A stretch of 64,000 nucleotides of DNA from CAADGV01 sp040290295 (lineage in GTDB: Bacteria > Bacteroidota > Ignavibacteria > UBA10030 > UBA6906), in the NCBI GenBank assembly GCA_040290295.1, contig PSMW01000007.1, positions 62,001 to 126,000 of the forward strand, given 5' to 3'. Shown one piece after another: positions 26,988 through 35,384 of the stretch. Each line of letters begins with the position of its first letter. Within the stretch, counting starts at the first letter, position 1. The notes below the pieces were generated by a model. It ran no database searches and was not told the DNA's origin. It saw only the letters and a list, made by a program, of their open reading frames with translations. Both the position numbers and the translations under genes were made by a program.

Positions 26988-27893
26988 TCAGACTCCGTCG
27001 GCGTGATCGAGAGCGAGAACCGCAGCAAACACGCCGCAAATGACTTCTGCAAGGAAACGATAGTTCAACGTTTCAGCAGTATCGCTCGGGCGGTGATAAT
27101 GCGGGTTCCGAAGGAAGGCGGTATCGGTCATCATCACCGCGGGAAATCCTTCTTGCCAATACGATGCGTGGTCGGAGAGGAAAAGGGGAGGAAGGAAGCC
27201 GGGTGCGACGAGGCTTTCCACCTCAATCGTCGTTGCTGCTCGCATCGCATCGCGCACAACGCGCGTGTGTCGTCGTGAGCGCAGATTGCCCACGACGCCG
27301 ATGAATGTGCCTTTTGCCGGATACTGTCCGAGCAACCTCATGCCCGGGAACGGATACATTTGAGGGATGGTCTCTCCTGCATAGCCGATCATTTCCAAGG
27401 CAATCATCAAGCCGATGGTCCGCTGCGCCCGCTTCACAGAGCGTGCGTGGTGTCTGCTGCCCATGTGCATCGAATGAAAATACGGCGGCTCCTCGTTCGC
27501 ATAAGCGATCAGCATCAGGGTTCGTTCGCGTGACGTGTCCTTGAGGAGAGCAGCGAGTTCGAAAAGGGCCGCAACGCCGCTCGCGTTATCATCCGCACCT
27601 GGTGTTCCGATAACCGTATCGTAGTGTGCGCCGATAATGATCATGGAAGAATCGCTGAGGCCGGGCAACTCCACGAAAACATTTCTGAACGATTCCCTGC
27701 CAACTGCGAAGTGTTGGGACTGAACGGCGAAGCCCATGCGACGGAACTCAGCTTCGATATACTCGGAGGTTGCGTTCAAGCGATGAGGGGCGACGCCGTT
27801 GCGCGAGGGATACACGCGGGTGAGCGTTTCCACCCGCGTGCGTACGCGTGCAGCGATTGCCTCACGCGCTTCGACCGAAAGCTCTCGGGACAC
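26988..27893 (-). CDS. M28 family zinc peptidase
   Basis: Aminopeptidase-like metallopeptidase of 301 residues. The M28 zinc ligands and catalytic residues are visible in order: GAHYDT (His), GADDNASG (bridging Asp), NEEPP (catalytic Glu and zinc Glu), a following Asp/Glu region (ALEMIGYAG) and the final His in NPHYHRPSDT. There is no signal peptide, so a cytoplasmic location is likely, although many M28 enzymes are exported. It is followed directly by the broken DUF72 gene and preceded by a UPF0173 hydrolase gene 15 bases away, so the three form a minus-strand operon. Confidence 0.88.
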   Translation of the reverse strand: MSRELSVEAREAIAARVRTRVETLTRVYPSRNGVAPHRLNATSEYIEAEFRRMGFAVQSQHFAVGRESFRNVFVELPGLSDSSMIIIGAHYDTVIGTPGADDNASGVAALFELAALLKDTSRERTLMLIAYANEEPPYFHSMHMGSRHHARSVKRAQRTIGLMIALEMIGYAGETIPQMYPFPGMRLLGQYPAKGTFIGVVGNLRSRRHTRVVRDAMRAATTIEVESLVAPGFLPPLFLSDHASYWQEGFPAVMMTDTAFLRNPHYHRPSDTAETLNYRFLAEVICGVFAAVLALDHADGV

Positions 27894-27908
27894 GGCAGCA
27901 ATCCCTAC

Positions 27909-28631
27909 CTATTGCAAGGGGATCGGAACGCCGGGTTCCAACTCCAACAACTTCCTCTTCATCTTTGTGTGAAGATGTTTCTTGAGAAGGTGCGGTGTGC
28001 CGGTGAGGACGGGAAACGTTCCGTAGTGCATACCGATGATGTACTTCGGTTTGAGAAGATCGCACGCCATCGCGGCTTCTCGCGGACCCATCGTGTAGAG
28101 ATCGCCGATGGGGATCAGGACGGCATCGGGTTTGTAGAGTTTTCCGATGAGACGCATGTCGCCGAACAATGCCGTATCGCCCGCATGATAGAGAGTAAAG
28201 CCGTTCTCCAACTCCACGACGAAGCCCGCCGCTTCTCCTCCCGGTGCCGCTACCTTTCCGTTCGTGTCGATGTCGCAGCTGTGTTTCGCATCGACCATCG
28301 TGACCTTGATGCCGTCGATGTCGACCGTTCCGCCTTTGTTCATCCCCATGGCTGTCCCGACCCCTTGCGACTGGAAGAAGAGGGAAAGCTCATAGATGGC
28401 GACCACGCGCGCGTGTGTGCGCTGTGCAAGTTCCACCGCATTGCCAACGTGATCGGAATGGCCGTGGGAGATAAGGATAAGGTCCACCTTCTCGATCTGT
28501 TTGGCTTCTGCAGGTGCTTTGGGATTGTCCAGCCACGGATCGAACAACAGCGTTTTGTCCGAAGGCGAAACGCACCGAAATGCAGAATGACCGAGCCACG
28601 TGAGTTCAACAGGGTGTCGAGTTGCTTTCAT
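27909..28631 (-). CDS. UPF0173 metallo-beta-lactamase-fold metal-dependent hydrolase
   Basis: A 240-residue MBL-fold protein. It opens with ELTWLGHSAF, has the zinc motif HGHSDHVG (HxHxDH), a later ligand His in DAKHSCD, and the Asp in LYHAGDTALFGDM, all in the UPF0173 (YtkL-like) order. Length matches that family (about 225-240). The reaction is not known. It lies between a RamB-like regulator gene upstream (33 bases) and the M28 peptidase downstream, on the same strand. Confidence 0.87.
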   Translation of the reverse strand: MKATRHPVELTWLGHSAFRCVSPSDKTLLFDPWLDNPKAPAEAKQIEKVDLILISHGHSDHVGNAVELAQRTHARVVAIYELSLFFQSQGVGTAMGMNKGGTVDIDGIKVTMVDAKHSCDIDTNGKVAAPGGEAAGFVVELENGFTLYHAGDTALFGDMRLIGKLYKPDAVLIPIGDLYTMGPREAAMACDLLKPKYIIGMHYGTFPVLTGTPHLLKKHLHTKMKRKLLELEPGVPIPLQ

Positions 28632-28664
28632 GGTTTCCTCCTATGGTACAAGTGGAAAGATCGT

Positions 28665-30170
28665 CTACCCGACGCGTTCGAGGAATCGGCGTAACGCCTG
28701 CTCCCGTTCTTGTTGGACAAGTTGTTTACGGTAGATTGTTGGAGCTACCGCGCGTTCCTTACAGATCGACTTCAGAAGCGAACAGCGTTCGCACGTTTCG
28801 TTCACCTCCACGATCGGGATTGCCGGATCGTTCCAGAAACGTACCGTGTTCTTGAAATGATCGTTCACGAGAAACCCCAAGCTGATGCTCGAGTTCGTCT
28901 CCTCCGTCAGCGCAAGCGGGCGTGCAATCGACATGACGAAGAACTCCGCATCACCATCCAGAAAGTGCGAGCGTTGGGCATCCGCAATGGTTGCCTCCCG
29001 CATCGAACGGCGCGGCATTGCTGCAAGCTTTTGCAGCAACTTGATCGACAGCCAGCGCCGGCAATAGTGCTCGTTCAACCCGATGGCGTGCGGCACAACA
29101 ACGCGGGACATGTTCAACTCTTTCGTCAACGTGTACTCGTTGCTGCCGATCTCGTTGTTGAATCGCAGGTAGAACATCTCTTGCATGCCGAAGAACTTCG
29201 GCAGCAATTGACTGAGGCGGTACAAGAACATTTCGGGTGTAGCACTGAACCGCCGCATGATGCCGAGGAAAGCGTTCCCGTTCCACGTGGTCCGTTTGAA
29301 GAAGAGTTCGAACTCCTTCCTCAGGACCGAACGATTGATGAACAGCGCGCCTGCGAAGTAGGATGCTTTGTAATTGTTCAGCACCTCAGCGAAGGAACGC
29401 ACAGTAAGCCATGTGGAAGTGATGGGATGTTCGGTGAGGCCGAGAACGCGAAAACCTATCTCACGAGCGAGCAGAAAAGCTTTCTGCGACGGGAGGAGCT
29501 TGCCGTTCAAAAAGAGTTTTGGAGACTTTCCCTTTGTGGAGATGGAACGAAACTTCTTGAGTGCCGGAAATTCATCGAGCGGTATTTCGCCGATCTCGTA
29601 ACCGTACTCTTCGGTCAACACGGTGTGGAGGCGTTGGGCGTCGAGAGGCTGCTCGATGTCCCACCGGTGAGAACGAGCAAACTCTTCAGCGGCTTGTTCC
29701 AAATCGTCGAAATAGTTCGCGTGCATCTTTTGGTACGAGCGCAGCGCTGCGAAGAGAAATTGCTCGACGCTCATGTCGTAACTCTGCCCGATCTCCAACA
29801 GCGTTTGGATGAACGCCCCAGCTTCCTGCGGTGATTCCGTGATCAAGCCGACAAGGTCGCGCGGTTGAATACCGAAAAGCTCGAACGGAAACTCTTGAAT
29901 GAGCGGTGATTTCAAGAAGGTAGAAAGGGAATCGAGCGACTCGGACACCTGAACGGAGACCAGTTCATCGAACGAGATGCCGATGGCTTGCGCAAGGCGG
30001 AGAATCTTGTCGGGGGTAGGATATTTCTTTCCTTTTTCGATTTCGCTGAGGTAGGAAACCGACAGGTTCGAACGTGCGGCAAGTTCGGAAAGGGACATGT
30101 CGCGTTCGGTGCGGAGTTGCTTCAGTTTGACGCCGAGGATGAGGCGCAGGTTTTCAGCATTCACATTCAT
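28665..30170 (-). CDS. XRE-family regulator of the RamB/ScfR (short-chain acyl) type
   Basis: A 501-residue regulator. Residues 8-62 form an XRE helix-turn-helix (LKQLRTERDMSLSELAARSNLSVSYLSEIEKG with spacing typical of Cro/CI). The middle resembles the ImmA/IrrE domain, but the zinc motif is lost (LLAREIGFRV instead of HExxH). The C-terminal domain ends with a cysteine cluster (ETCERCSLLKSIC) as in RamB, PrpR/MccR-like and ScfR proteins that sense acyl-CoA-type metabolites. The ATG at 30170 begins the conserved protein. It is divergent from aceA-aceB, and RamB regulates exactly these genes in actinobacteria, so the same role is likely here. Confidence 0.82.
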   Translation of the reverse strand: MNVNAENLRLILGVKLKQLRTERDMSLSELAARSNLSVSYLSEIEKGKKYPTPDKILRLAQAIGISFDELVSVQVSESLDSLSTFLKSPLIQEFPFELFGIQPRDLVGLITESPQEAGAFIQTLLEIGQSYDMSVEQFLFAALRSYQKMHANYFDDLEQAAEEFARSHRWDIEQPLDAQRLHTVLTEEYGYEIGEIPLDEFPALKKFRSISTKGKSPKLFLNGKLLPSQKAFLLAREIGFRVLGLTEHPITSTWLTVRSFAEVLNNYKASYFAGALFINRSVLRKEFELFFKRTTWNGNAFLGIMRRFSATPEMFLYRLSQLLPKFFGMQEMFYLRFNNEIGSNEYTLTKELNMSRVVVPHAIGLNEHYCRRWLSIKLLQKLAAMPRRSMREATIADAQRSHFLDGDAEFFVMSIARPLALTEETNSSISLGFLVNDHFKNTVRFWNDPAIPIVEVNETCERCSLLKSICKERAVAPTIYRKQLVQQEREQALRRFLERVG

Positions 30171-30250
30171 CGGTGACGTTCCGTCGGTTGGTTGGTGTGA
30201 GGTTCCTCGCCCCATAAATCTATCGAATTTTCTGTATTCCCACCACTTCA

Positions 30251-30278
30251 CTATTAGCGAAAAGGCCGGTGACTGCAA
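30251..30278 (-). promoter_or_regulatory. Candidate promoter of the RamB-like gene
   Basis: Minus strand TTGCAG (30273-30278), 16-base spacer, TAATAG (30251-30256). An AGCGAAAA half-site lies within the spacer, suggesting autoregulation. Confidence 0.45.
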
Positions 30279-30340
30279 TCATCCCGCTTGTAGCGAATAT
30301 ACTGTAATGGCGAAATTTCGCTTGACATGCGCATTTCGCT
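30256..30340. promoter_or_regulatory. Repeated AGCGAAA/TTTCGCT sites in the divergent regulator-aceA region
   Basis: Half-sites at 30256-30263 (AGCGAAAA), 30292-30299 (AGCGAATA), a perfect 12-bp palindrome GCGAAATTTCGC at 30310-30321, and TTTCGCT at 30334-30340. They overlap both divergent promoters and are the best candidates for RamB-like regulator binding. The assignment is inference. Confidence 0.55.
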
Positions 30341-30350
30341 GTTGTATATT
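30322..30350 (+). promoter_or_regulatory. aceA promoter
   Basis: TTGACA (30322-30327), 17-base spacer, TATATT (30345-30350), about 50 bases before the aceA start. The 12-bp palindrome abuts the -35 box and another half-site lies in the spacer. Confidence 0.8.
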
Positions 30351-30400
30351 GAAGCCAGTTCGTTCCTTCACACCACAATCACAATCCAAGGAGAAACGCT

Positions 30401-31684
30401 ATGCCAACCTTCGAAGATGTCGCGACACGCGGACCGATCCACAATCGTTGGGACGGAATCGTCCGACCCTACACCGAAGAGGATGTGAAGAAGCTTCGAG
30501 GCACGATCGACGTTCAGTACACACTAGCCGACCTTGGAGCGAGACGATTGTGGAACCTCCTGCACACCGAGCCGTATGTTCAAGCACTCGGTGCCCTCAC
30601 GGGTAATCAAGCCATGCAGCAGGTGAAAGCAGGTTTGAAAGCCATCTACCTCAGCGGTTGGCAAGTTGCTGCCGATGCCAACCTTGCAGGACAAATGTAT
30701 CCCGACCAGAGCTTGTATCCCGCCAATAGCGTCCCTGAAGTCGTTCGTCGCATCAACCATACACTCCTTCGTGCAGACCAGATTCATGCCTCTGAAGGCG
30801 TCAACGGCATCTACTGGCTCGCGCCGATTGTTGCCGATGCTGAGGCGGGTTTTGGCGGACCACTAAATGCCTTCGAGCTCATGAAAGCAATGATCGAAGC
30901 AGGCGCTGCGGGAGTACACTTCGAAGATCAGCTTGCGTCCGAAAAAAAATGTGGACATCTCGGGGGGAAAGTTCTCGTCCCCACGTGTCAGTTTATTCGC
31001 ACGCTCACCGCTGCCCGACTTGCAGCGGACGTGATGAACGTGCCGACCATTCTCGTTGCACGCACCGACGCCGACAGCGCCTCCTTGTTGACGAGCGATA
31101 TCGATCCGCGGGATCAGGCGTTCCTCACAGGAGAGCGAACGCCCGAAGGCTTCTTCCGTGTTCGCTGCGGATTGGAGCAGGCGATCAGTCGAGCGCTTGC
31201 ATACGCACCGTACGCCGACTTACTCTGGTGCGAAACGTCGCATCCCGATCTTGGTGAAGCGAAGAAGTTCGCAGACGCGATTCATGAGAAATTCCCCGGG
31301 AAGCTGCTCGCCTACAACTGCTCGCCGTCGTTCAACTGGAAGAAGAAATTGGATGACGACACCATCCTTCATTTCCAAGAGAAGCTCGGCGAGATGGGTT
31401 ACAAATTCCAGTTCGTGACGCTTGCCGGCTTCCATGCTTTGAACCACAGCATGTTCACGCTTGCACACGACTACAAGCGCCGCGGGATGGCTGCGTACTC
31501 CGATTTGCAGCAACAAGAGTTCGCCAGCGAAGCGATCGGGTACACGGCAACGAAACATCAGCGCGAAGTGGGTACCGGCTACTTCGATCTCGTCACCCAG
31601 ATCGTCTCCGGCGGAACCGCTTCGACGACCGCGCTTGCCGGTTCAACCGAAAAAGCACAATTTTACACTACAGCAGTCCACTAA
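30401..31684 (+). CDS. aceA: Isocitrate lyase
   Basis: Splits isocitrate to glyoxylate and succinate, the first step of the glyoxylate shunt. The 427-residue protein carries the catalytic loop KKCGH near residue 182, the substrate-binding WLAPIVADAEAGFGG, VHFEDQ, and LVARTDAD, and later AYNCSPSFNW. Length is normal for the bacterial enzyme. An AAGGAGA site precedes the ATG by seven bases. It has a near-consensus promoter with regulator-like sites and is followed 52 bases later by malate synthase. The pair lets the cell grow on acetate or fatty acids. Confidence 0.97.
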   Translation: MPTFEDVATRGPIHNRWDGIVRPYTEEDVKKLRGTIDVQYTLADLGARRLWNLLHTEPYVQALGALTGNQAMQQVKAGLKAIYLSGWQVAADANLAGQMYPDQSLYPANSVPEVVRRINHTLLRADQIHASEGVNGIYWLAPIVADAEAGFGGPLNAFELMKAMIEAGAAGVHFEDQLASEKKCGHLGGKVLVPTCQFIRTLTAARLAADVMNVPTILVARTDADSASLLTSDIDPRDQAFLTGERTPEGFFRVRCGLEQAISRALAYAPYADLLWCETSHPDLGEAKKFADAIHEKFPGKLLAYNCSPSFNWKKKLDDDTILHFQEKLGEMGYKFQFVTLAGFHALNHSMFTLAHDYKRRGMAAYSDLQQQEFASEAIGYTATKHQREVGTGYFDLVTQIVSGGTASTTALAGSTEKAQFYTTAVH

Positions 31685-31699
31685 CACGTGGACTGCTGT
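31670..31699 (+). terminator. Hairpin across the aceA stop codon (possible attenuator)
   Basis: An 11-bp perfect stem ACAGCAGTCCA/TGGACTGCTGT with an 8-base loop containing the aceA stop. No T run follows, so it is more likely an mRNA stability or intercistronic control element than a full terminator. Confidence 0.5.
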
Positions 31700-31736
31700 C
31701 TCTCCGCATTCATTCATTGTCAAGGACTCGTTCATC

Positions 31737-33356
31737 ATGACCGAAATTCTCATCCAACCTGCCCGCGCGGGCATCGAACTTTCGGGCAATGCACAAGCGG
31801 CATTTGCCGATATTCTCACCACCGAGGCACTCGACTTCGTTGCAGCACTTGAACGAGAGTTCCGCTCTGAACGGAAGAAACTCTTGGGGCAACGTGCTGA
31901 ACGCCAGCGCCGTATCGAAGCAGGAGAGATGCCGGAGTTTCTTGCATCGACGCGACGGATTCGCGACGACAATTCGTGGCGCATCGGCACGGTTCCGCCC
32001 GACTTGCAAGACCGTCGCGTGGAGATCACCGGTCCGGTGGAACGCAAGATGATGATCAATGCATTCAACTCGGGCGCGCAGGTGTTCATGGCAGATTTCG
32101 AGGATGCAACTTCCCCCACGTGGCTGAACATCCTCCAGGGGCATCGCAGTCTTCGTGACGCAATCGACCGCACAATCACCTACACCAGTCCTGAAGGCAA
32201 GTTCTACAAGCTGAACGAGAGCGTTGCGACGCTTGTCGTTCGTCCTCGCGGGTGGCATCTCGAAGAAAAGCATGTGATCGTGGATGGTGAGCCGATGTCG
32301 GCATCGTTGTTCGATTTCGGTATGTATGTCGTTCATCAAGCCCATAATCTCATCGCACGAGGAACGGGTCCCTATTTCTATCTTCCCAAACTCGAAAGCC
32401 ATCTCGAAGCGCGCTTGTGGAACTCCGTCTTCGAGTTTGCCCAGGAACGGCTCGGCTTGCCGCGCGGTACCATCAAGGCAACGGTGCTGATCGAGACCAT
32501 CCTTGCGGCTTTCGAGATGGAGGAGATTCTCTACGAACTGAAAGATCACATCGTGGGACTCAATGCAGGCCGATGGGATTACATCTTCAGCATCATTAAG
32601 AAATTCCACGGCATGCAGGAGTTTGTCTTTCCCGATCGATCGCAGATCACGATGACCGTTCCTTTTATGCGAGCGTACACCGAATTGCTCGTTCGTACCT
32701 GTCATAAGCGTGGGGCACATGCCATCGGCGGGATGGCTGCGTTCATCCCCAGTCGCAAGGACGCAAAAGTCAACGAACTGGCGCTTGCCAAAGTAACGGA
32801 AGATAAAGTACGCGAGTCCAACGACGGCTTCGATGGGACATGGGTTGCGCATCCCGATTTGGTGCCGGTCGCGCGCAAGCCTTTCGACGAGAAGTTTGGC
32901 GATGCCCCGCATCAAAAGCACCGGCTACGCGAAGAGGTTCGGGTCGAGGCCGCCGATCTCCTTAACTTTCGCATTCCGAATGGAACGATTTCGGAAACCG
33001 GTTTGCGGAACAACATCAGTGTAGCGTTGCAGTATCTTGCCGCGTGGCTTGGGGGTCAAGGCGCTGTGGGCATCTTCAACTTGATGGAAGACGCGGCGAC
33101 CGCCGAGATCGCACGTTCGCAAGTATGGCAGTGGTTGCATCATGAAGGTGCCACGCTTGTCGATGGCCGCACTGTTACGCCCGAACTCTATCGGCGCATC
33201 TTACCCGATGAACTTAACAACATCCGACAGCTTGTGGGGGAAGAGCTTTTCGCATCCGAACGGTTCGAGCTTGCGATGCGTCTTTTCAATCATTTGGTGA
33301 TGCAACAACAGTTCACAGAGTTCCTCACTCTCGAAGCATACAAGCACCTGCATTGA
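31737..33356 (+). CDS. aceB: Malate synthase A
   Basis: Condenses glyoxylate with acetyl-CoA to malate. The 539-residue length and motifs are those of the A isoform: MADFEDATSPTW near residue 115, GTGPYFYLPKLESHLEARLW, LIETILAAFEMEEIL with the metal-site Glu, GLNAGRWDYIFS with catalytic residues, and the C-terminal DGRTVTPELY. The ATG at 31737 starts the conserved protein; the open frame further upstream lies within aceA. AAGGA is ten bases upstream. It is co-transcribed with aceA. Confidence 0.97.
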   Translation: MTEILIQPARAGIELSGNAQAAFADILTTEALDFVAALEREFRSERKKLLGQRAERQRRIEAGEMPEFLASTRRIRDDNSWRIGTVPPDLQDRRVEITGPVERKMMINAFNSGAQVFMADFEDATSPTWLNILQGHRSLRDAIDRTITYTSPEGKFYKLNESVATLVVRPRGWHLEEKHVIVDGEPMSASLFDFGMYVVHQAHNLIARGTGPYFYLPKLESHLEARLWNSVFEFAQERLGLPRGTIKATVLIETILAAFEMEEILYELKDHIVGLNAGRWDYIFSIIKKFHGMQEFVFPDRSQITMTVPFMRAYTELLVRTCHKRGAHAIGGMAAFIPSRKDAKVNELALAKVTEDKVRESNDGFDGTWVAHPDLVPVARKPFDEKFGDAPHQKHRLREEVRVEAADLLNFRIPNGTISETGLRNNISVALQYLAAWLGGQGAVGIFNLMEDAATAEIARSQVWQWLHHEGATLVDGRTVTPELYRRILPDELNNIRQLVGEELFASERFELAMRLFNHLVMQQQFTEFLTLEAYKHLH

Positions 33357-33387
33357 CATCTCCCGCACGATCACGTCCATGAAATGC

Positions 33388-33414
33388 AAAAGCCCCTTCC
33401 ATTCGGGAGGGGTT
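33388..33414. terminator. Terminator between aceB and the helicase gene
   Basis: An 11-bp stem including two G-U pairs (AAGCCCCTTCC with GGGAGGGGTTT) around ATTC, followed by TTTC on the plus strand, 30 bases after the aceB stop. It can serve both converging genes. Confidence 0.7.
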
Positions 33415-33440
33415 TCGACGTTGTGTGGTTTGACGGAACC

Positions 33441-34658
33441 TTATCGCTTGGTTCGCCACGCCACAGGTTCGGGCCTGCGGTGGTGTCGCTCGTTGTGCCG
33501 AGCTTGCGCAGGGGCGCGTTCTTGCTTTCGTTCCGATCGCGCAACATCCGTAAAGCCCACATCGTTGCTTCTCAGCAGAGTGATATTCCCCTTGTGCGTG
33601 AAGAGGATCCGCTGAAAGAAGCTCCGTTCCTCACCTGTTGCTACAAGTGAAATCGCCTCACCCGAGTTGCCGGCGCGTGCAGTGCGCCCGATGCGGTGCG
33701 TGTAGGTTTCGACATCGCGGGGAATCTCGTAATTGTACACATGCGAGATGTCGTCGATGTGCAGCCCCCGCGCCGCGACGTCGGTCGCGACAAGCACAGT
33801 GAATTTCTTCGAGCGGAAATCGGCTGTGGTGCGATCCCGCTGACTCTGATTCATGTTACCATTCAAGCACCGAGCATAAACGCCGGCTCGAGCGAGTTGC
33901 TTGGCGATGTTGGCTGTAGCGTGCTTGCGATTGCAAAACACGAGCGCCAACTCGCGTTCTGCTCTCAGGAGATGCACGAGCAGGTGAAACTTCTGCTCGG
34001 GCGTTGTTTGAAAATACGTTTGCCGGAGAAATTCCGGCTTGACCTCCGATGCCATCTCGACATGCTTGGGGTTATGCATGTACTTCTTGCTCAACGTCGT
34101 GATCTCCTTGGGGAGAGTTGCGCTGAACATCAGCATCTGACGCTGCTTCGGAATCGCGCGCAGCAATCGATCGATATCCTTGATAAAGCCCATATCGAGC
34201 ATGCGGTCGGCCTCATCGAGCACGACGGTGTTGACGGTACGCAAATCCAGAATCGAGCGCTCGAGCAAATCGAGGAGACGTCCCGGCGTGCCAACAACGA
34301 TCTGCGTCCGTGCTAGTTGGCGTGCCTGCCCACCGATGGATGCTCCTCCGTAAATGGGCGTAATGCCGATGTGTCTTCCATCGGAAAAGTTCTTGAACTC
34401 GCCTGCGATTTGCACAACTAATTCACGTGTCGGACACACGACGAGCACCTGTAGTGCAGATGAAGGCGCGGTGCGTTCGATAATGGGAATGGCAAAACTC
34501 AACGTCTTGCCGGAACCTGTCTCGGACTGAGCGAGGACATCCTTGCCCTCGAAAATTGCCGGGATGATTTCCTCTTGAATAGGCGTAGGGGTAGTAATGC
34601 CGTGTCGTTGCAGAACGGCGATCATCTCGTTGCTGAGATGAAGATGCGGTGATTTCAT
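33441..34658 (-). CDS. DEAD-box ATP-dependent RNA helicase (RhlE/DeaD-like)
   Basis: RNA helicase of 405 residues for RNA unwinding in ribosome assembly or mRNA decay. Conserved motifs appear in order: the Q-motif TPTPIQEEIIP, SETGSGKT (Walker A), PTRELVVQI, GTPGRLLDL, VLDEADRMLDMGF (DEAD), FSATLP (SAT), ATDVAARGLHID and HRIGRTARAG. After the helicase core there is only a short basic tail rich in Arg and His, as in RhlE-type enzymes, without the RNA-binding domain of DeaD. It lies 214 bases from cspA, and both may respond to cold. Confidence 0.92.
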   Translation of the reverse strand: MKSPHLHLSNEMIAVLQRHGITTPTPIQEEIIPAIFEGKDVLAQSETGSGKTLSFAIPIIERTAPSSALQVLVVCPTRELVVQIAGEFKNFSDGRHIGITPIYGGASIGGQARQLARTQIVVGTPGRLLDLLERSILDLRTVNTVVLDEADRMLDMGFIKDIDRLLRAIPKQRQMLMFSATLPKEITTLSKKYMHNPKHVEMASEVKPEFLRQTYFQTTPEQKFHLLVHLLRAERELALVFCNRKHATANIAKQLARAGVYARCLNGNMNQSQRDRTTADFRSKKFTVLVATDVAARGLHIDDISHVYNYEIPRDVETYTHRIGRTARAGNSGEAISLVATGEERSFFQRILFTHKGNITLLRSNDVGFTDVARSERKQERAPAQARHNERHHRRPEPVAWRTKR

Positions 34659-34810
34659 GTTAGTACCTTGTTAGAGTTGCCACGAAGACACGTGTCGTAC
34701 ACTGCAGATTGCAGAGAAACGGAAGCACAAAAGAAGCGATCGGAGAATTGGGATGGATATGACCCAGAAGTCCGGGTATCTTCGCGGCGAGCTTTTCTTG
34801 CGCGGTCAAC

Positions 34811-34846
34811 AAAAGTCCGGTCCGTTGTTGCCAACAGACCGGAACT
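34811..34846 (-). terminator. cspA terminator
   Basis: On the minus strand, a long imperfect stem (AGTTCCGGTCTGTTG with CAACGGACCGGACT) ends in TTTTG, 27 bases after the cspA stop. The rest of the 34659-34872 spacer holds no evident gene. Confidence 0.7.
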
Positions 34847-34872
34847 CTGTTCAGCATGCTATGCTGGGAACG

Positions 34873-35073
34873 TTAGATCTTGCTAACGTTAGCGGCCTGA
34901 AGCCCCTTCGGACCTCGCTGGACGTCGAACTGTACCTGGTCGCCTTCGACCAGGTTCTTGTAGCCGTCGCCCACGAGCGCTTTGTAGTGGACGAACACAT
35001 CTTCGCCGCCACTGCGCTGAATGAATCCGAAGCCTTTGGCTCCATTGAACCACTTAACGATTCCTTTTTCCAT
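34873..35073 (-). CDS. cspA: Cold-shock protein (CspA family)
   Basis: A 66-residue single-stranded RNA/DNA-binding protein, an OB-fold RNA chaperone. It has RNP1 KGFGFIQ and RNP2 DVFVHY at the expected positions and the family start MEKGIVKWFN. The ATG at 35073 is preceded by AAAGGTCC, a modest ribosome site. A promoter about 225 bases upstream implies a long leader, as in cold-regulated csp genes. It is monocistronic, bounded by the terminator at 34811-34846. Confidence 0.96.
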   Translation of the reverse strand: MEKGIVKWFNGAKGFGFIQRSGGEDVFVHYKALVGDGYKNLVEGDQVQFDVQRGPKGLQAANVSKI

Positions 35074-35384
35074 GGGAAAAGGACCTTTCTGTTGTGTTAA
35101 ACAAATCCGTTGTCAGCGGACACTATTGAGATACAGCCAGCTTTGTTTGTGCCTTTAAACAGAAAATCGCAACTCGTCTGTACATCTCACGGTTGCGATC
35201 AACTTTGTTCTGCTACGGGTTTGTTTAGAACAACTCTTAGCGAAACCTCTCCTTATTTTCGGAGAGTAAAAGCTCAACAACGATGCACTGTTTTTGACAC
35301 ACTCATGATAGACGATTTCCTCGCCAATAGCAAGAACTTTCTCAACTATTTTTCTTCCAGCATGGGGCGACCCCCACACGCGTG
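35074..35384 (-). other. cspA leader region (long 5' untranslated region)
   Basis: About 310 bases between cspA and the mgtE stop without a gene. The promoter at 35305-35333 would give a transcript leader of roughly 225 bases, comparable in size to the thermosensing leaders of cold-shock mRNAs. No specific cold box was identified by eye. Confidence 0.5.
35305..35333 (-). promoter_or_regulatory. cspA promoter
   Basis: Minus strand TTGCTA (35328-35333), 17-base spacer, TATCAT (35305-35310). Confidence 0.55.

Noticed and set aside
30171..30278. 36-residue N-terminal extension of the RamB-like regulator
   Set aside because: Precedes the helix-turn-helix without conservation and covers the promoter and operator region.
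31461..31736. Upstream extension of malate synthase
   Set aside because: Lies within aceA in another frame; the conserved protein begins at 31737.
31710..32921. 403-residue open frame antisense to aceB
   Set aside because: Shadow coding under malate synthase; no independent support.
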